From NCBI GenBank assembly GCA_035573715.1, contig DATLZZ010000025.1, positions 124,001 to 188,000 on the forward strand: a stretch of 64,000 bases of DNA, given 5' to 3'. The stretch comes from JACPRL01 sp035573715 (GTDB lineage Bacteria > Acidobacteriota > Terriglobia > Acidiferrales > 2-02-FULL-67-57). This document shows positions 8,588 to 16,822 of this stretch, piece by piece. The notes beneath the pieces are model-generated. The model was not told the origin of the DNA, searched no databases, and was given only the letters and a program-made list of their open reading frames with translations. Every line of letters begins with the position of its first letter. The first letter of the stretch is position 1. A program made the position numbers and the translations under genes.

Positions 8588-10015
8588 ATGGCCATCTATT
8601 TGCCGGGAAAAATTAGAGACGAGGCCGAAGAGCCTGAGGCTCCGCTGCAACCCCAGGCAGCGGAATTCAACGAGCTAACGCCGCGGCAGATTGTCGCCGA
8701 GCTCGACAAGTACATCGTGGGGCAGAACGCCGCCAAACGCGCGGTGGCGATTGCGCTCCGCAACCGCATCCGCCGGCAGAAGCTCCCGCCGGAGATGGCC
8801 GAAGAAGTCCTGCCCAAAAACATCCTGATGATTGGGCCGACCGGCGTCGGCAAGACCGAGATTGCGCGGCGGCTGGCGCGTCTGGCGAACGCGCCGTTCC
8901 TCAAAGTGGAGGCCTCCAAGTACACCGAAGTGGGCTACGTGGGGCGCGATGTAGAGTCGATGATTCGCGACCTGGCCGACGTCGCCATCGACATGGTGCG
9001 CGAAGAAAAGATGGAGGAGGTGGCCGAGCGCGCCGAGATGAATGCCGAGGAGCGCCTGCTCGACCTGCTGCTGCCTCCGCCTCCCCCGGCGCCGCCAGGC
9101 GCACCGGAGGAAGCCGTGGCTCGCCAGGAGAATTATCAGAAGACCCGCGAGAAGCTGCGGGGGCAACTGCGCGAGGGGCGCCTGGACGACAAGATGGTGG
9201 AGATTGAGGTGAGGGAGCGGAGCTTCCCGGCGTTCGAGATTGTGTCGTCGAGCGGCGTGGAAGAGATGGACATCCACGTCAAGGACATGCTGTCGGGCTT
9301 CTTCGGGCAGCAGAAGAAGCGGCGGAAGATGAAGGTGGCCGAGGCGTGGGATTACCTGGTTCAGGAAGAAGAGAGCCGCTTGGTGGATATGGATTTGGTG
9401 ACGCGGACGGCGATTGAGCGCGTGGAACAGGGCGGGATTATTTTCATTGACGAGATTGACAAGATTTCCGGACGCGAAGGCGGGCACGGGCCGGACGTGA
9501 GCCGGGAGGGCGTGCAGCGGGACATCCTGCCCATCGTCGAGGGGACGACGGTGAACACACGCTACGGGATGGTGCGCACCGACCACATCCTGTTTATAGC
9601 GGCGGGGGCATTCCACGTTTCGAAGCCGTCGGACATGATTCCGGAGCTGCAGGGGCGGTTTCCGATCCGGGTCGAGCTGCAGCCGCTGACGGTGGAGGAT
9701 TTTGTCCGCATCCTGAAGGAGCCGAAGAACGCGCTCATCCGGCAGTACACCGCGCTGCTGGAGACCGAGGGGGTGCGGCTGGAGTTCACCGACGAAGCCA
9801 TCAGCGAGATTGCCCGCTTCGCGTATCTCGTCAACACGCAGACGGAAAACATCGGGGCGCGGCGGCTGTTCACGGTGATGGAGAAGCTGCTGGACGAGCT
9901 CTCGTTCGAAGCGCCCGACCTGCGCAAGAAGCAGGTGATGATTGACGGCGACTACGTGCGCAAGATGCTGGCCGAGATTGTCAAGGACCAAGATCTGAGC
10001 CGATACATTCTCTAG
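8588..10015 (+). CDS. hslU: ATP-dependent protease ATPase subunit HslU
   Basis: AAA+ unfoldase that feeds HslV. The 475 residues contain LDKYIVGQNAAKRAVAIALRNR, Walker A GPTGVGKTE, Walker B IIFIDEIDKI, an I domain with a Pro-rich loop (PPPPPAPPGAP) and the sensor region. The C-terminus DLSRYIL is the tail that docks into HslV, so the pair should be a working complex. Length is slightly above E. coli because of the I domain. Confidence 0.97.
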   Translation: MAIYLPGKIRDEAEEPEAPLQPQAAEFNELTPRQIVAELDKYIVGQNAAKRAVAIALRNRIRRQKLPPEMAEEVLPKNILMIGPTGVGKTEIARRLARLANAPFLKVEASKYTEVGYVGRDVESMIRDLADVAIDMVREEKMEEVAERAEMNAEERLLDLLLPPPPPAPPGAPEEAVARQENYQKTREKLRGQLREGRLDDKMVEIEVRERSFPAFEIVSSSGVEEMDIHVKDMLSGFFGQQKKRRKMKVAEAWDYLVQEEESRLVDMDLVTRTAIERVEQGGIIFIDEIDKISGREGGHGPDVSREGVQRDILPIVEGTTVNTRYGMVRTDHILFIAAGAFHVSKPSDMIPELQGRFPIRVELQPLTVEDFVRILKEPKNALIRQYTALLETEGVRLEFTDEAISEIARFAYLVNTQTENIGARRLFTVMEKLLDELSFEAPDLRKKQVMIDGDYVRKMLAEIVKDQDLSRYIL

Positions 10016-10020
10016 CCCAC

Positions 10021-11112
10021 GTGCCTCCCTCCGCACGCCGCGCTTCAACCTCGCTACTTCCATTCGCTTTTCTTTTCTTCGTGGCGGCGTGTGGAGTGCC
10101 GGGGCCACCGGTGCCGCCGATTCCCAAGATTCCGCAGGTGCCGAGCGGGCTGACGGCGCGGCAGGTGGGCGAGCGGGTGCAATTGCGTTGGACTCTGCCA
10201 CGGCTGAACACTGACGGCACGCGGCTGCCGGGGCCGCCGAAGATGGAAATCCTGCGCGCGTTTGTGGCGGGCGCGCTGCCCTCGCCGGAGAGCTTTGCCG
10301 GGGAAGCCAAAGTGGTCTACAGCCTGCCGGGGCAGGTGGTAAGCAGTTTCGTGCAGCAGGACATTGTGGCGTTTCCGGATGTGCTGAACGCGGGGCTGCT
10401 GCGGGAGCAGTCGGGGCGGCTGGCGGTGTACGCAGTGCGGGCGACGAACGAGAAAGGCGAGTCGGCAGGGATGTCGAACCTGGTGGGGTTGAGGGTCTAT
10501 CCGGTGGCGGCACCCATAGCGCTGGTTCGCACTCGAGTGACCGAGCGCGCGGTTGAGCTGCGCTGGGAGCCGCCGACGCGGACAACGAGCGGAACGCTGC
10601 TCGAGGCCATCGCCGGTTATCAGGTCTATCGCAGCGAGACCGGCGGGCCCGGGAGTTTTGTCTTGCACGGGACGTCGGCGGCCCCGATGTATGAAGACAC
10701 GCAGTTCCGTTTCGGGCAGAAGTATTTCTACTTTGTGCGCACGCTGGCGCAGTATGGGGCGGACGCAGTGGAGAGCGACAGTTCGGCCACCGCGGAGGTG
10801 TTCGCGCGCGACCTCTTCCCGCCGCCCGCGCCGGCCAACGTCATCGTGGTGGCTGGGCCGGCGCGCGTCGACCTGACGTGGGACGCGAGCCCGGCAGCGG
10901 ATTTGAAGGGCTACTTCGTCTACCGCAGCCTGGAGGCGGGGAAAGGCTACCAGCGGCTGACGGCGGAGGCGCTGCGGGTGCTGAGCTTCGTGGATACGAA
11001 TGTCACGGTGAGGACGCGCTACTACTATGTGATAACGGCATTAGACGTGGAAGGGAACGAGAGCGCGTTCTCGCAGGAAGTGGCGGCGACGCCGGTGCCG
11101 CCGGAGCAATGA
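10021..11112 (+). CDS. fibronectin type III domain lipoprotein
   Basis: A 363-residue protein with a lipoprotein signal (FLFFVAAC, Cys at residue 24), a Pro-rich segment (GPPVPPIPKIPQVPSG) and about three FnIII-like repeats. Each repeat has a W/L-xW strand and a YxVxA-type strand (LRWTLPRL...YAVRATNEKGES; LRWEPP...YFYFVRT; LTWDASPAADLKGYFVYRS...YYYVITALDVEGNES). It is likely anchored in the envelope and mediates binding. The start is GTG at 10021, without a strong ribosome-binding site. It overlaps the next gene by ATGA. Confidence 0.82.
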   Translation: MPPSARRASTSLLPFAFLFFVAACGVPGPPVPPIPKIPQVPSGLTARQVGERVQLRWTLPRLNTDGTRLPGPPKMEILRAFVAGALPSPESFAGEAKVVYSLPGQVVSSFVQQDIVAFPDVLNAGLLREQSGRLAVYAVRATNEKGESAGMSNLVGLRVYPVAAPIALVRTRVTERAVELRWEPPTRTTSGTLLEAIAGYQVYRSETGGPGSFVLHGTSAAPMYEDTQFRFGQKYFYFVRTLAQYGADAVESDSSATAEVFARDLFPPPAPANVIVVAGPARVDLTWDASPAADLKGYFVYRSLEAGKGYQRLTAEALRVLSFVDTNVTVRTRYYYVITALDVEGNESAFSQEVAATPVPPEQ

Positions 11113-11879
11113 TGGACAAGTACTGCCGGTTTGACGCGGGGGACGGGGCCCGCTACGGCGTAGTCGAAGGGGAGAGAGTCCTCCAGTTGACCGCGGCGCC
11201 GTGGGTTGGCGGCACGCCGATGGGCGCGGTGCACGATTTGAGAGCGGTGCGGCTGCTGGCGCCGTGCGAGCCGACGAAGATTGTCTGCATCGGCAGGAAT
11301 TATCGGGAACACGCAGCCGAACTGGGCAACGAGCCGCCGAAAGAACCGCTGATTTTTCTGAAGCCGCCGTCGGCAGTGATTGGGCCAGGCGACGCAATTG
11401 TCTACCCGCGGATTTCCAAGCGGGTGGACCATGAAGGCGAGTTGGGGATTGTGATCGGGCGGCGCTGTCGCCGCCTGCAAGCCGGAGAGAATCCACTGGA
11501 CAATGTGTTCGGGTACACGTGCGTCAACGACGTGACGGCGCGGGACTTGCAGAAGGCCGACGTGCAGTTCACGCGCGGCAAGGGATTCGATACGTTCTGT
11601 CCGATGGGGCCGGTGATCGTGCGGGGAATGGACGCGAGCGACCTTGCGGTCGAGACCTACGTCAATGGCGAGCCGCGGCAGGCAGGGCGAACGAGCGAAA
11701 TGATTTTCGGGCTGGATGCTATAATGCGCTTCATTGTGGGCGTGATGACGCTGGAGCCGGGCGACGTGATTGCGACGGGAACGCCCTCGGGCGTCGGCCC
11801 GCTGAAGCCCGGCGATGTTGTGGAAGTGGTGGTGGAAGGAATCGGCCGGTTGCGGAATCCAGTAGTCGCGGAGAGCTAG
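11109..11879 (+). CDS. fumarylacetoacetate hydrolase family protein
   Basis: A 256-residue FAH-superfamily enzyme with the motifs KIVCIGRNYREHAAELG, FLKPPSAVIGPGDAI, DHEGELGIVIG (metal-binding acidic residues) and TGTPSGVGPLKPGD. This size group includes acylpyruvases, oxaloacetate tautomerases/decarboxylases and 2-hydroxyhepta-2,4-diene-1,7-dioate isomerases. Which activity this has cannot be told from the sequence. The start is the ATG pair at 11109/11112 overlapping the stop of the lipoprotein gene. The upstream part of the open frame is inside that gene. Confidence 0.88.
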   Translation: MMDKYCRFDAGDGARYGVVEGERVLQLTAAPWVGGTPMGAVHDLRAVRLLAPCEPTKIVCIGRNYREHAAELGNEPPKEPLIFLKPPSAVIGPGDAIVYPRISKRVDHEGELGIVIGRRCRRLQAGENPLDNVFGYTCVNDVTARDLQKADVQFTRGKGFDTFCPMGPVIVRGMDASDLAVETYVNGEPRQAGRTSEMIFGLDAIMRFIVGVMTLEPGDVIATGTPSGVGPLKPGDVVEVVVEGIGRLRNPVVAES

Positions 11880-11898
11880 CAAACAGGAGGAGGCGGCG

Positions 11899-12582
11899 AT
11901 GAAGTTTTTCCTCGACACGGGGAACGTGGAGGAAGTGCGGCGGGCGGCGGGGCTGGGTGTGCTCGACGGAGTGACGACCAACCCCACGCTGCTGGCGAAG
12001 GAGAACAAGCCTTTCCGCGAGGCGCTGCTGGAGATGTGCACACTGGTGGACGTGGTCAACGGCGAGGTGGTGGCGACCGACGCCGAGGGGATGATTGCCG
12101 AAGGGCGCGAGATTGCAGCCCTCCACCCCAACCTCGTGGTGAAAATCCCGATGACGCTGGAGGGCTTCAAGGCCATCCGAGTGCTGCGGGGCGAAGGGAT
12201 TCGCATCAACGTGACGCTGGTGTTCAGCCCGGCGCAAGCGCTGCTGGTGGCAAAGGCGGGCGCGTACTTCGTCAGCCCGTTTCTGGGGCGGCTGGACGAT
12301 ATCGGCTCGGACGGGATGCGGTTGCTGCGCGAGATCATTGAAGTCTACCGGCAGTACAGCTTTGAGACCCAAGTGCTGGCCGCGAGCCTGCGCCACCCCA
12401 TGCACGTGGTGGAAGCGGCGAAGCTGGGCGCCGACATCGCCACGATGCCTTACAAGGTCTTCGAGCAGCTCTTCAAGCACCCGCTCACCGACAAAGGGCT
12501 GGCCGCGTTTCTGGCCGACTGGGAGAAGGCCCGCGCGGTGCTGGGCGAGATTGTTCTCGAGGCCGCCAAGGCGAAGAAGTGA
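11899..12582 (+). CDS. fsa: transaldolase / fructose-6-phosphate aldolase-like
   Basis: Small type-3 transaldolase family protein of 227 residues (TalC/Fsa type). It begins MKFFLDTGNVEEVR and has GVTTNPTLLAKE, the Schiff-base lysine in VVKIPMT, INVTLVFSPAQALLVAKAGA and YFVSPFLGRLDD. It would transfer dihydroxyacetone units in pentose phosphate metabolism, or cleave fructose-6-phosphate; family members do one or the other. A GGAGGAGG ribosome-binding site precedes ATG 11899. Confidence 0.92.
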   Translation: MKFFLDTGNVEEVRRAAGLGVLDGVTTNPTLLAKENKPFREALLEMCTLVDVVNGEVVATDAEGMIAEGREIAALHPNLVVKIPMTLEGFKAIRVLRGEGIRINVTLVFSPAQALLVAKAGAYFVSPFLGRLDDIGSDGMRLLREIIEVYRQYSFETQVLAASLRHPMHVVEAAKLGADIATMPYKVFEQLFKHPLTDKGLAAFLADWEKARAVLGEIVLEAAKAKK

Positions 12583-12965
12583 ATTGGCTTGTGACCTATC
12601 TGGGCTATGCGCTGGCGTTCACGGCCGCCCTGCTGGCGCTGCTCGGCGTGCTGCTGTGGATGCGCAAAGAAAAGCCGACGCCCAGCGAACTGGAGCGGCG
12701 CCGGCGGCTGCACGTGAACCGCGTGGGGCGCATCACCAAGGGCAGCATCCTCGAAATCCACGACCAGAACGGCCCGGGCGAACACCTGCTGCTCTATAAC
12801 TACAACGTGCGTGGGGTCGAGTACCAGGCGGCGCAGGACATCGGCTTTTTCAGGCACCGGCTGGACTTCAGCCGGCTGGCAGCTGGACAGGCGGCCAGCG
12901 TCAAGTACGACCCGCAGAATCCGACGAATTCGATTGTGCTGTGCGAGGAATGGAGCGGAATCTAG
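12579..12965 (+). CDS. single-pass membrane protein of unknown function
   Basis: A 128-residue protein with one N-terminal membrane helix (about residues 5-27) and a basic stop-transfer segment. The soluble domain holds YNYNVRGVEYQAAQDIG and ASVKYDPQNPTNSIVL, reminiscent of the DUF3592-type fold. The start is GTG 12579, overlapping the fsa stop by 4 bp. It may be translationally coupled to fsa, but no function follows from that. Confidence 0.7.
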   Translation: MNWLVTYLGYALAFTAALLALLGVLLWMRKEKPTPSELERRRRLHVNRVGRITKGSILEIHDQNGPGEHLLLYNYNVRGVEYQAAQDIGFFRHRLDFSRLAAGQAASVKYDPQNPTNSIVLCEEWSGI

Positions 12966-12974
12966 CCACAAAGA

Positions 12975-14552
12975 ATGAACCCACAGAAGCCGACAACTGA
13001 AAACAAACCCGAGCCGGCGCTGGAGGAGTTGCGGCGACGGGAGCGCGCGGCTGAAGAGGGCGGCGGGGCGGAACGCCGCGAGAAGCAGCACCAAGCGGGC
13101 AAGCTTTCGGCGCGGGAGCGCATCGAGCTGTTGCTCGACCCGGGCACGTTCGAAGAGCTGGATAAGTTCGTCGTGCACCGCTGCGACGAGTTCGGGATGG
13201 AGAAGCAGCGCATAGCAGGCGACGGCATCGTCAGCGGCTACGGGCGTGTGGACGGCCGCCTGGTTTACGTCTTCGCGCAGGACTTCACCGTTTTCGGCGG
13301 GTCGTTGTCTGAAGCCAACGCGGAAAAAATCTGCAAGGTGATGGACTTGGCGATGAGGAACGGCGCGCCGGTCATCGGCCTGAACGACTCCGGCGGGGCG
13401 CGAATTCAGGAAGGCGTGATGTCGCTCAAAGGCTACGCCGACGTGTTTCTGCGCAACACACTGGCGAGCGGGGTGATCCCGCAGATATCGGCCATCATGG
13501 GGCCGTGCGCGGGCGGCGCGGTTTATTCGCCGGCCATTACGGATTTCATCTTCATGACGCAGGACACGAGCTACATGTTTGTCACTGGGCCCGACGTCAT
13601 CAAGACAGTGACCCACGAGGAAGTGACCAAGGAGCAGCTCGGCGGGGCGCTGACGCACAACCAAACGAGCGGCGTGGCGCACTTCATGGCGGCAGATGAC
13701 CAGGAGTGCTTGGCGATGATCCGCGAGCTGCTGTCGTTTTTGCCGCTCAACAACCTCGACGACCCGCCCCGACGCGAGTGCGCCGACCCGGTCGACCGCG
13801 CCGAGGAGCGCCTGAACCGCCTGGTACCGGAAGACCCGATGCAGCCCTACGACATCAAGGAAGTCATCCGACTAGCGGTGGACGACGGGCACTTCTTTGA
13901 GGTGCAGGAGCACTTCGCGCGCAACATCGTAGTCGGGTTCGCGCGGCTGGCGGGGCGGCCGGTGGGGATTGTGGCCAATCAGCCTGCGGTGCTGGCGGGC
14001 GTGCTGGACATCAATGCGTCGGACAAGGCGGCGCGGTTCGTGCGCTTCTGCGACTGCTTCAACATTCCGTTGATCACCTTCGAGGACGTGCCGGGGTTCC
14101 TTCCGGGGACGCAGCAGGAGTTTGGCGGGATTATTCGCCACGGCGCGAAGCTGCTCTATGCGTTTGCCGAAGCGACGGTGCCGAAGATTACCGTCATTAC
14201 GCGCAAGGCGTATGGCGGGGCGTACTGCGTTATGGCCTCCAAGCACATCCGCACCGACATCAATTACGCCTACCCGACGGCGGAGATTGCGGTGATGGGA
14301 CCGGAAGGCGCGGTCAACATCGTCTACAAGCGGGAGCTGGCGGCAGCCGGCGACGCCGAAACCGAGCGCAAGCGCTTGACCGAGCTCTTCCGCGAGCGCT
14401 ACGCCAACCCGTGGATTGCCGCTGAGCGCGGCTGGGTGGACGCGGTCATCGAACCCAAGCTCACGCGCCCGAAGCTGGTTGCGGCGCTGGAGATGCTGGA
14501 GAACAAGCGCGACACCAACCCGGCGAAGAAGCACGGCAACATCCCGCTGTAG
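12975..14552 (+). CDS. pccB: acyl-CoA carboxylase carboxyltransferase subunit (propionyl/methylmalonyl-CoA type)
   Basis: A 525-residue biotin-dependent carboxyltransferase with QHQAGKLSARERIELLLDPGTF, the N-domain oxyanion motif NDSGGARIQEGV, MGPCAGGAVYSPAITDF, and the C-domain NQPAVLAGVLDINASDKAARFVRFCDCFNIP and KAYGGAYCVM. It belongs with propionyl-CoA carboxylase beta and methylmalonyl-CoA carboxyltransferase 12S proteins. Its partners are probably the biotin carboxylase (16823) and biotin carrier (18364) about 3 kb downstream. A CCCGCT/AGCGGG hairpin overlaps its stop codon, without a T tract. Confidence 0.94.
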   Translation: MNPQKPTTENKPEPALEELRRRERAAEEGGGAERREKQHQAGKLSARERIELLLDPGTFEELDKFVVHRCDEFGMEKQRIAGDGIVSGYGRVDGRLVYVFAQDFTVFGGSLSEANAEKICKVMDLAMRNGAPVIGLNDSGGARIQEGVMSLKGYADVFLRNTLASGVIPQISAIMGPCAGGAVYSPAITDFIFMTQDTSYMFVTGPDVIKTVTHEEVTKEQLGGALTHNQTSGVAHFMAADDQECLAMIRELLSFLPLNNLDDPPRRECADPVDRAEERLNRLVPEDPMQPYDIKEVIRLAVDDGHFFEVQEHFARNIVVGFARLAGRPVGIVANQPAVLAGVLDINASDKAARFVRFCDCFNIPLITFEDVPGFLPGTQQEFGGIIRHGAKLLYAFAEATVPKITVITRKAYGGAYCVMASKHIRTDINYAYPTAEIAVMGPEGAVNIVYKRELAAAGDAETERKRLTELFRERYANPWIAAERGWVDAVIEPKLTRPKLVAALEMLENKRDTNPAKKHGNIPL

Positions 14553-14601
14553 CGGGTTGCGCTGATACAATTGCACAAGACCTGAACTTCAAGGAGGGCA
14601 G

Positions 14602-15279
14602 ATGGAACAACGCACACTGATTGAGAAGCTGGATGCGATGGTGGGTAGGTGGCACTTGCTGGGGCATCCGTTTTATCAGGGGTGGACGGCGGGGACGCTA
14701 ACGCGCGAGGCGCTGCAACTCTATGCCGAGCAGTACTACCACCACGTGAAGGAGTTTCCGCAGAGCCTGCGGACGCTCGCCGAGCGCACGGAAGGCGAGC
14801 TGCGCGGCGTGATTGAGGAGAATCTGGCCGAGGAGGAGAACCCGGCGGCGCCGCACCCGAAGCTGTGGCGCGAGTTCGCTGGCGCGGTGGGCGTGGAGCA
14901 AGAGCGGATGGCGGCTTCGGTTCCGCTGCCGGGTGTGCAGAGGCTGCTTGATGTCTACCGGCGAAACGCGGCGGAAGCACGGCCGATCGCGTCGGTCGCC
15001 GCCTTTTACGTGTATGAAGCACAGGTGCCAGAGATCGCTACGAAAAAGATTGAAGGCCTGCGAAAGTTCTACGGTGTAACGGAGCCGCGTGGGCTGCGGT
15101 ACTTCGCGGTGCACGAGGAAGCTGACGTGCGTCACCGCGCGGCGTGGCGCGAGTGGTTGGCGAAGCAACCGGCGGCGGACGCGGAAGAAGCATTGCACGC
15201 CGGCGAGGAGGCGCTGCAGGCGTTGTGGGGCGCGCTCGATGCGGTGACGCCGGAAGGTTGCTCCAGCGGGGCGCGGTAA
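14602..15279 (+). CDS. CADD-like diiron/heterodinuclear oxygenase, candidate p-aminobenzoate synthase
   Basis: A 225-residue helical protein of the TenA/PqqC/CADD superfamily. It has HPFYQGW, YYHHVKEFPQ and all expected metal ligands at matching spacing: E78, H85, E139, H171, D175, H178. Residues linked in Chlamydia CADD to self-sacrificing p-aminobenzoate formation also align: Tyr25 (CADD Y27), Tyr138 (Y141) and Lys149 (K152). The ATG at 14602 has an AAGGAGGG ribosome-binding site. Assignment as a p-aminobenzoate source is inference; folC in the same window fits a folate role. Confidence 0.8.
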   Translation: MEQRTLIEKLDAMVGRWHLLGHPFYQGWTAGTLTREALQLYAEQYYHHVKEFPQSLRTLAERTEGELRGVIEENLAEEENPAAPHPKLWREFAGAVGVEQERMAASVPLPGVQRLLDVYRRNAAEARPIASVAAFYVYEAQVPEIATKKIEGLRKFYGVTEPRGLRYFAVHEEADVRHRAAWREWLAKQPAADAEEALHAGEEALQALWGALDAVTPEGCSSGAR

Positions 15280-15328
15280 CTTTTTTGGTAAAATGGGCGT
15301 CAAACGAACGAGGGCGAAGGAGGAATAC

Positions 15329-15733
15329 ATGCGCACTGCATGGTTGGCACTCCTGATCCTGGCGCTGCCGGCGACGCTGGCGGCGCAACAGCCCGCACCA
15401 GCGCCGAAACCCGGGCATCCACTGGATCCGGCCGACGTGGCCACGCTCAGCGCCAAGCCCCAGACAGGGTCGCCCTACGCGGCGTACGCGGTCCCCTACG
15501 TGGTTCCTACCTACGGGCGCTGGTATGGCAATTCGTACTACGACGCGGGGAGCACTGAGACGAGCCCGCCGTTTGTGCCGCTGGTGTTCGGGCGCATCGG
15601 CGACCGGCCGGTGGTGTTGTTCACCTCGACCACCAGCGACGTGCCGCCGCTGTTTTACGGGAGCGGGCGAACGTTTTTTTATGCACCAGCGCGCCCGGCG
15701 CTGTTCGGATCGTTCGGGACTTTCGGCCGCTAA
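15329..15733 (+). CDS. small secreted protein, unknown
   Basis: A 134-residue protein with an N-terminal signal peptide (ALPATLAAQQ, cleavage near residue 20). The mature part is rich in Tyr, Pro and Gly (YAAYAVPYVVPTYGRWYGNSYY, FGSFGTFGR). A GGAGGA ribosome-binding site precedes ATG 15329, and a TAAAAT -10-like hexamer lies at 15289-15294. No known domain is recognised. It ends against the convergent CsgG-like gene. Confidence 0.6.
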   Translation: MRTAWLALLILALPATLAAQQPAPAPKPGHPLDPADVATLSAKPQTGSPYAAYAVPYVVPTYGRWYGNSYYDAGSTETSPPFVPLVFGRIGDRPVVLFTSTTSDVPPLFYGSGRTFFYAPARPALFGSFGTFGR

Positions 15734-16711
15734 TTACTGGGTCACGGTCTTCGCCAGATCGCCCACCAGGAAACCGCTACCGCTGACCACGCGGCACACG
15801 GCCGAGACGTCATCCACGTCGGTCACTTCAATCACACCCAGCTTCTCGGTCATTCGGCGAAGGACGTTGCCGGTGGCGGGGTCGCGGATTTCGCGCGTGA
15901 CCCGCTCGACGGAGAGCTGATCGCCGACTTTGATGCCGGATTTGGCGCCGACGTTGAGCACCACGGTGTCACCGGAAACGTCAGCAATCAGCGCCTCGAC
16001 GACAATCTGCCGCACGCGCAGCTTGTCGTTGGAAGCGATGATTTGCGAGGACATCTGAGTGACCGCCGCCTTGGTGGCCTCGCCGAGAATCGTCTCCTGG
16101 AAATTGCTGGAAGAGAAATCCACAGCCCCGATGCCCCAGCCGCCGGGTCCGGCACCGCCGCCGAGCAGCGACGTGCCCGAGCGCTTCGACTCACCCTTAC
16201 CGTCGGCCACGGCCAGGATTTCCGCGGTGTCGATGTCGACGATGCGGGCGTCCACGGTGACGATGGCCTTCGACTCCTTGCGGCTCACGCCGCCGATGCC
16301 GAACCCGCCCCAGGTTCCACCGCCGCCGCCAACCTTCTGCTGCTTGGTTTCGCCGCCAAACTGGGTGATGCTGCCGACGATGATGGCGTCGACACCGAGC
16401 AGCTTGCCGATCTGGGCGGCGCTGGCAGGATTGGCGCGGTCGCTAGTGGAAAAGTTCTGCTCGGCCAGAATCTTGTCGAGCGCCTTGCGCTCGATGACCG
16501 AGTAAGTGCCGTCGCGCACGAGCTCCTTGACCAGCAGGTCGGCGATGCCCCGGCCGACATCGACATCGGTGCCGAACAGACCGGCAACGTAGCTGCGCAC
16601 CGTCCCGTAGTCGAAGTCAAACACGGCGATGCGCTTCTTGCGCGGTTCGCCGGCGCTGGTCACCAGCGCCGCCATCAGAAGCAACAGAGATACGACAGAC
16701 AACTTGCGCAT
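15734..16711 (-). CDS. CsgG/FlgT-like secreted protein
   Basis: A 325-residue protein with a signal peptide and no lipobox cysteine. The N-terminal CsgG/HfaB-type domain reads KKRIAVFDFDYGTV, GRGIADLLVKELVRDGTYSVIERKALDKILAEQ, AAQIGKLLGVDAIIVGSITQFG, with a Gly-rich insertion (GGGGGTWGGFGIGG). A C-terminal FlgT-type domain follows (GDTVVLNVGAKSGIKVGDQLSVERV). Such proteins act in envelope secretion or assembly. The start at 16711 is preferred over an upstream ATG at 16735 because GAGGG lies 8 nt before it and a promoter lies at 16753-16782. Confidence 0.82.
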   Translation of the reverse strand: MRKLSVVSLLLLMAALVTSAGEPRKKRIAVFDFDYGTVRSYVAGLFGTDVDVGRGIADLLVKELVRDGTYSVIERKALDKILAEQNFSTSDRANPASAAQIGKLLGVDAIIVGSITQFGGETKQQKVGGGGGTWGGFGIGGVSRKESKAIVTVDARIVDIDTAEILAVADGKGESKRSGTSLLGGGAGPGGWGIGAVDFSSSNFQETILGEATKAAVTQMSSQIIASNDKLRVRQIVVEALIADVSGDTVVLNVGAKSGIKVGDQLSVERVTREIRDPATGNVLRRMTEKLGVIEVTDVDDVSAVCRVVSGSGFLVGDLAKTVTQ

Positions 16712-16752
16712 GGAACGACCCTCATTGGCTGACATTTCTTTTGCGGCGACTC

Positions 16753-16782
16753 ATTCTAGGAAAGCCGAGCGGCGCGTGTCAA
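16753..16782 (-). promoter_or_regulatory. sigma70-type promoter of the CsgG-like gene
   Basis: On the minus strand, TTGACA (16782-16777) and TAGAAT (16758-16753) are separated by 18 bp, about 40 bp before the chosen start at 16711. It sits in the divergent gap with the biotin carboxylase gene. Confidence 0.65.
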
Positions 16783-16822
16783 CCGTGCGCAGCCGCGTGA
16801 TAGAATGCAGTTTCCGCTCGCC

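Noticed and set aside
11718..11725. TATAAT-like sequence near 11720.
   Set aside because: It lies inside the FAH-family coding region in frame, with no suitable downstream start; chance match.
14543..14556. CCCGCT/AGCGGG hairpin at the pccB stop as a terminator.
   Set aside because: No T tract follows and the stem is only 6 bp, so it was noted in the gene entry but not called.
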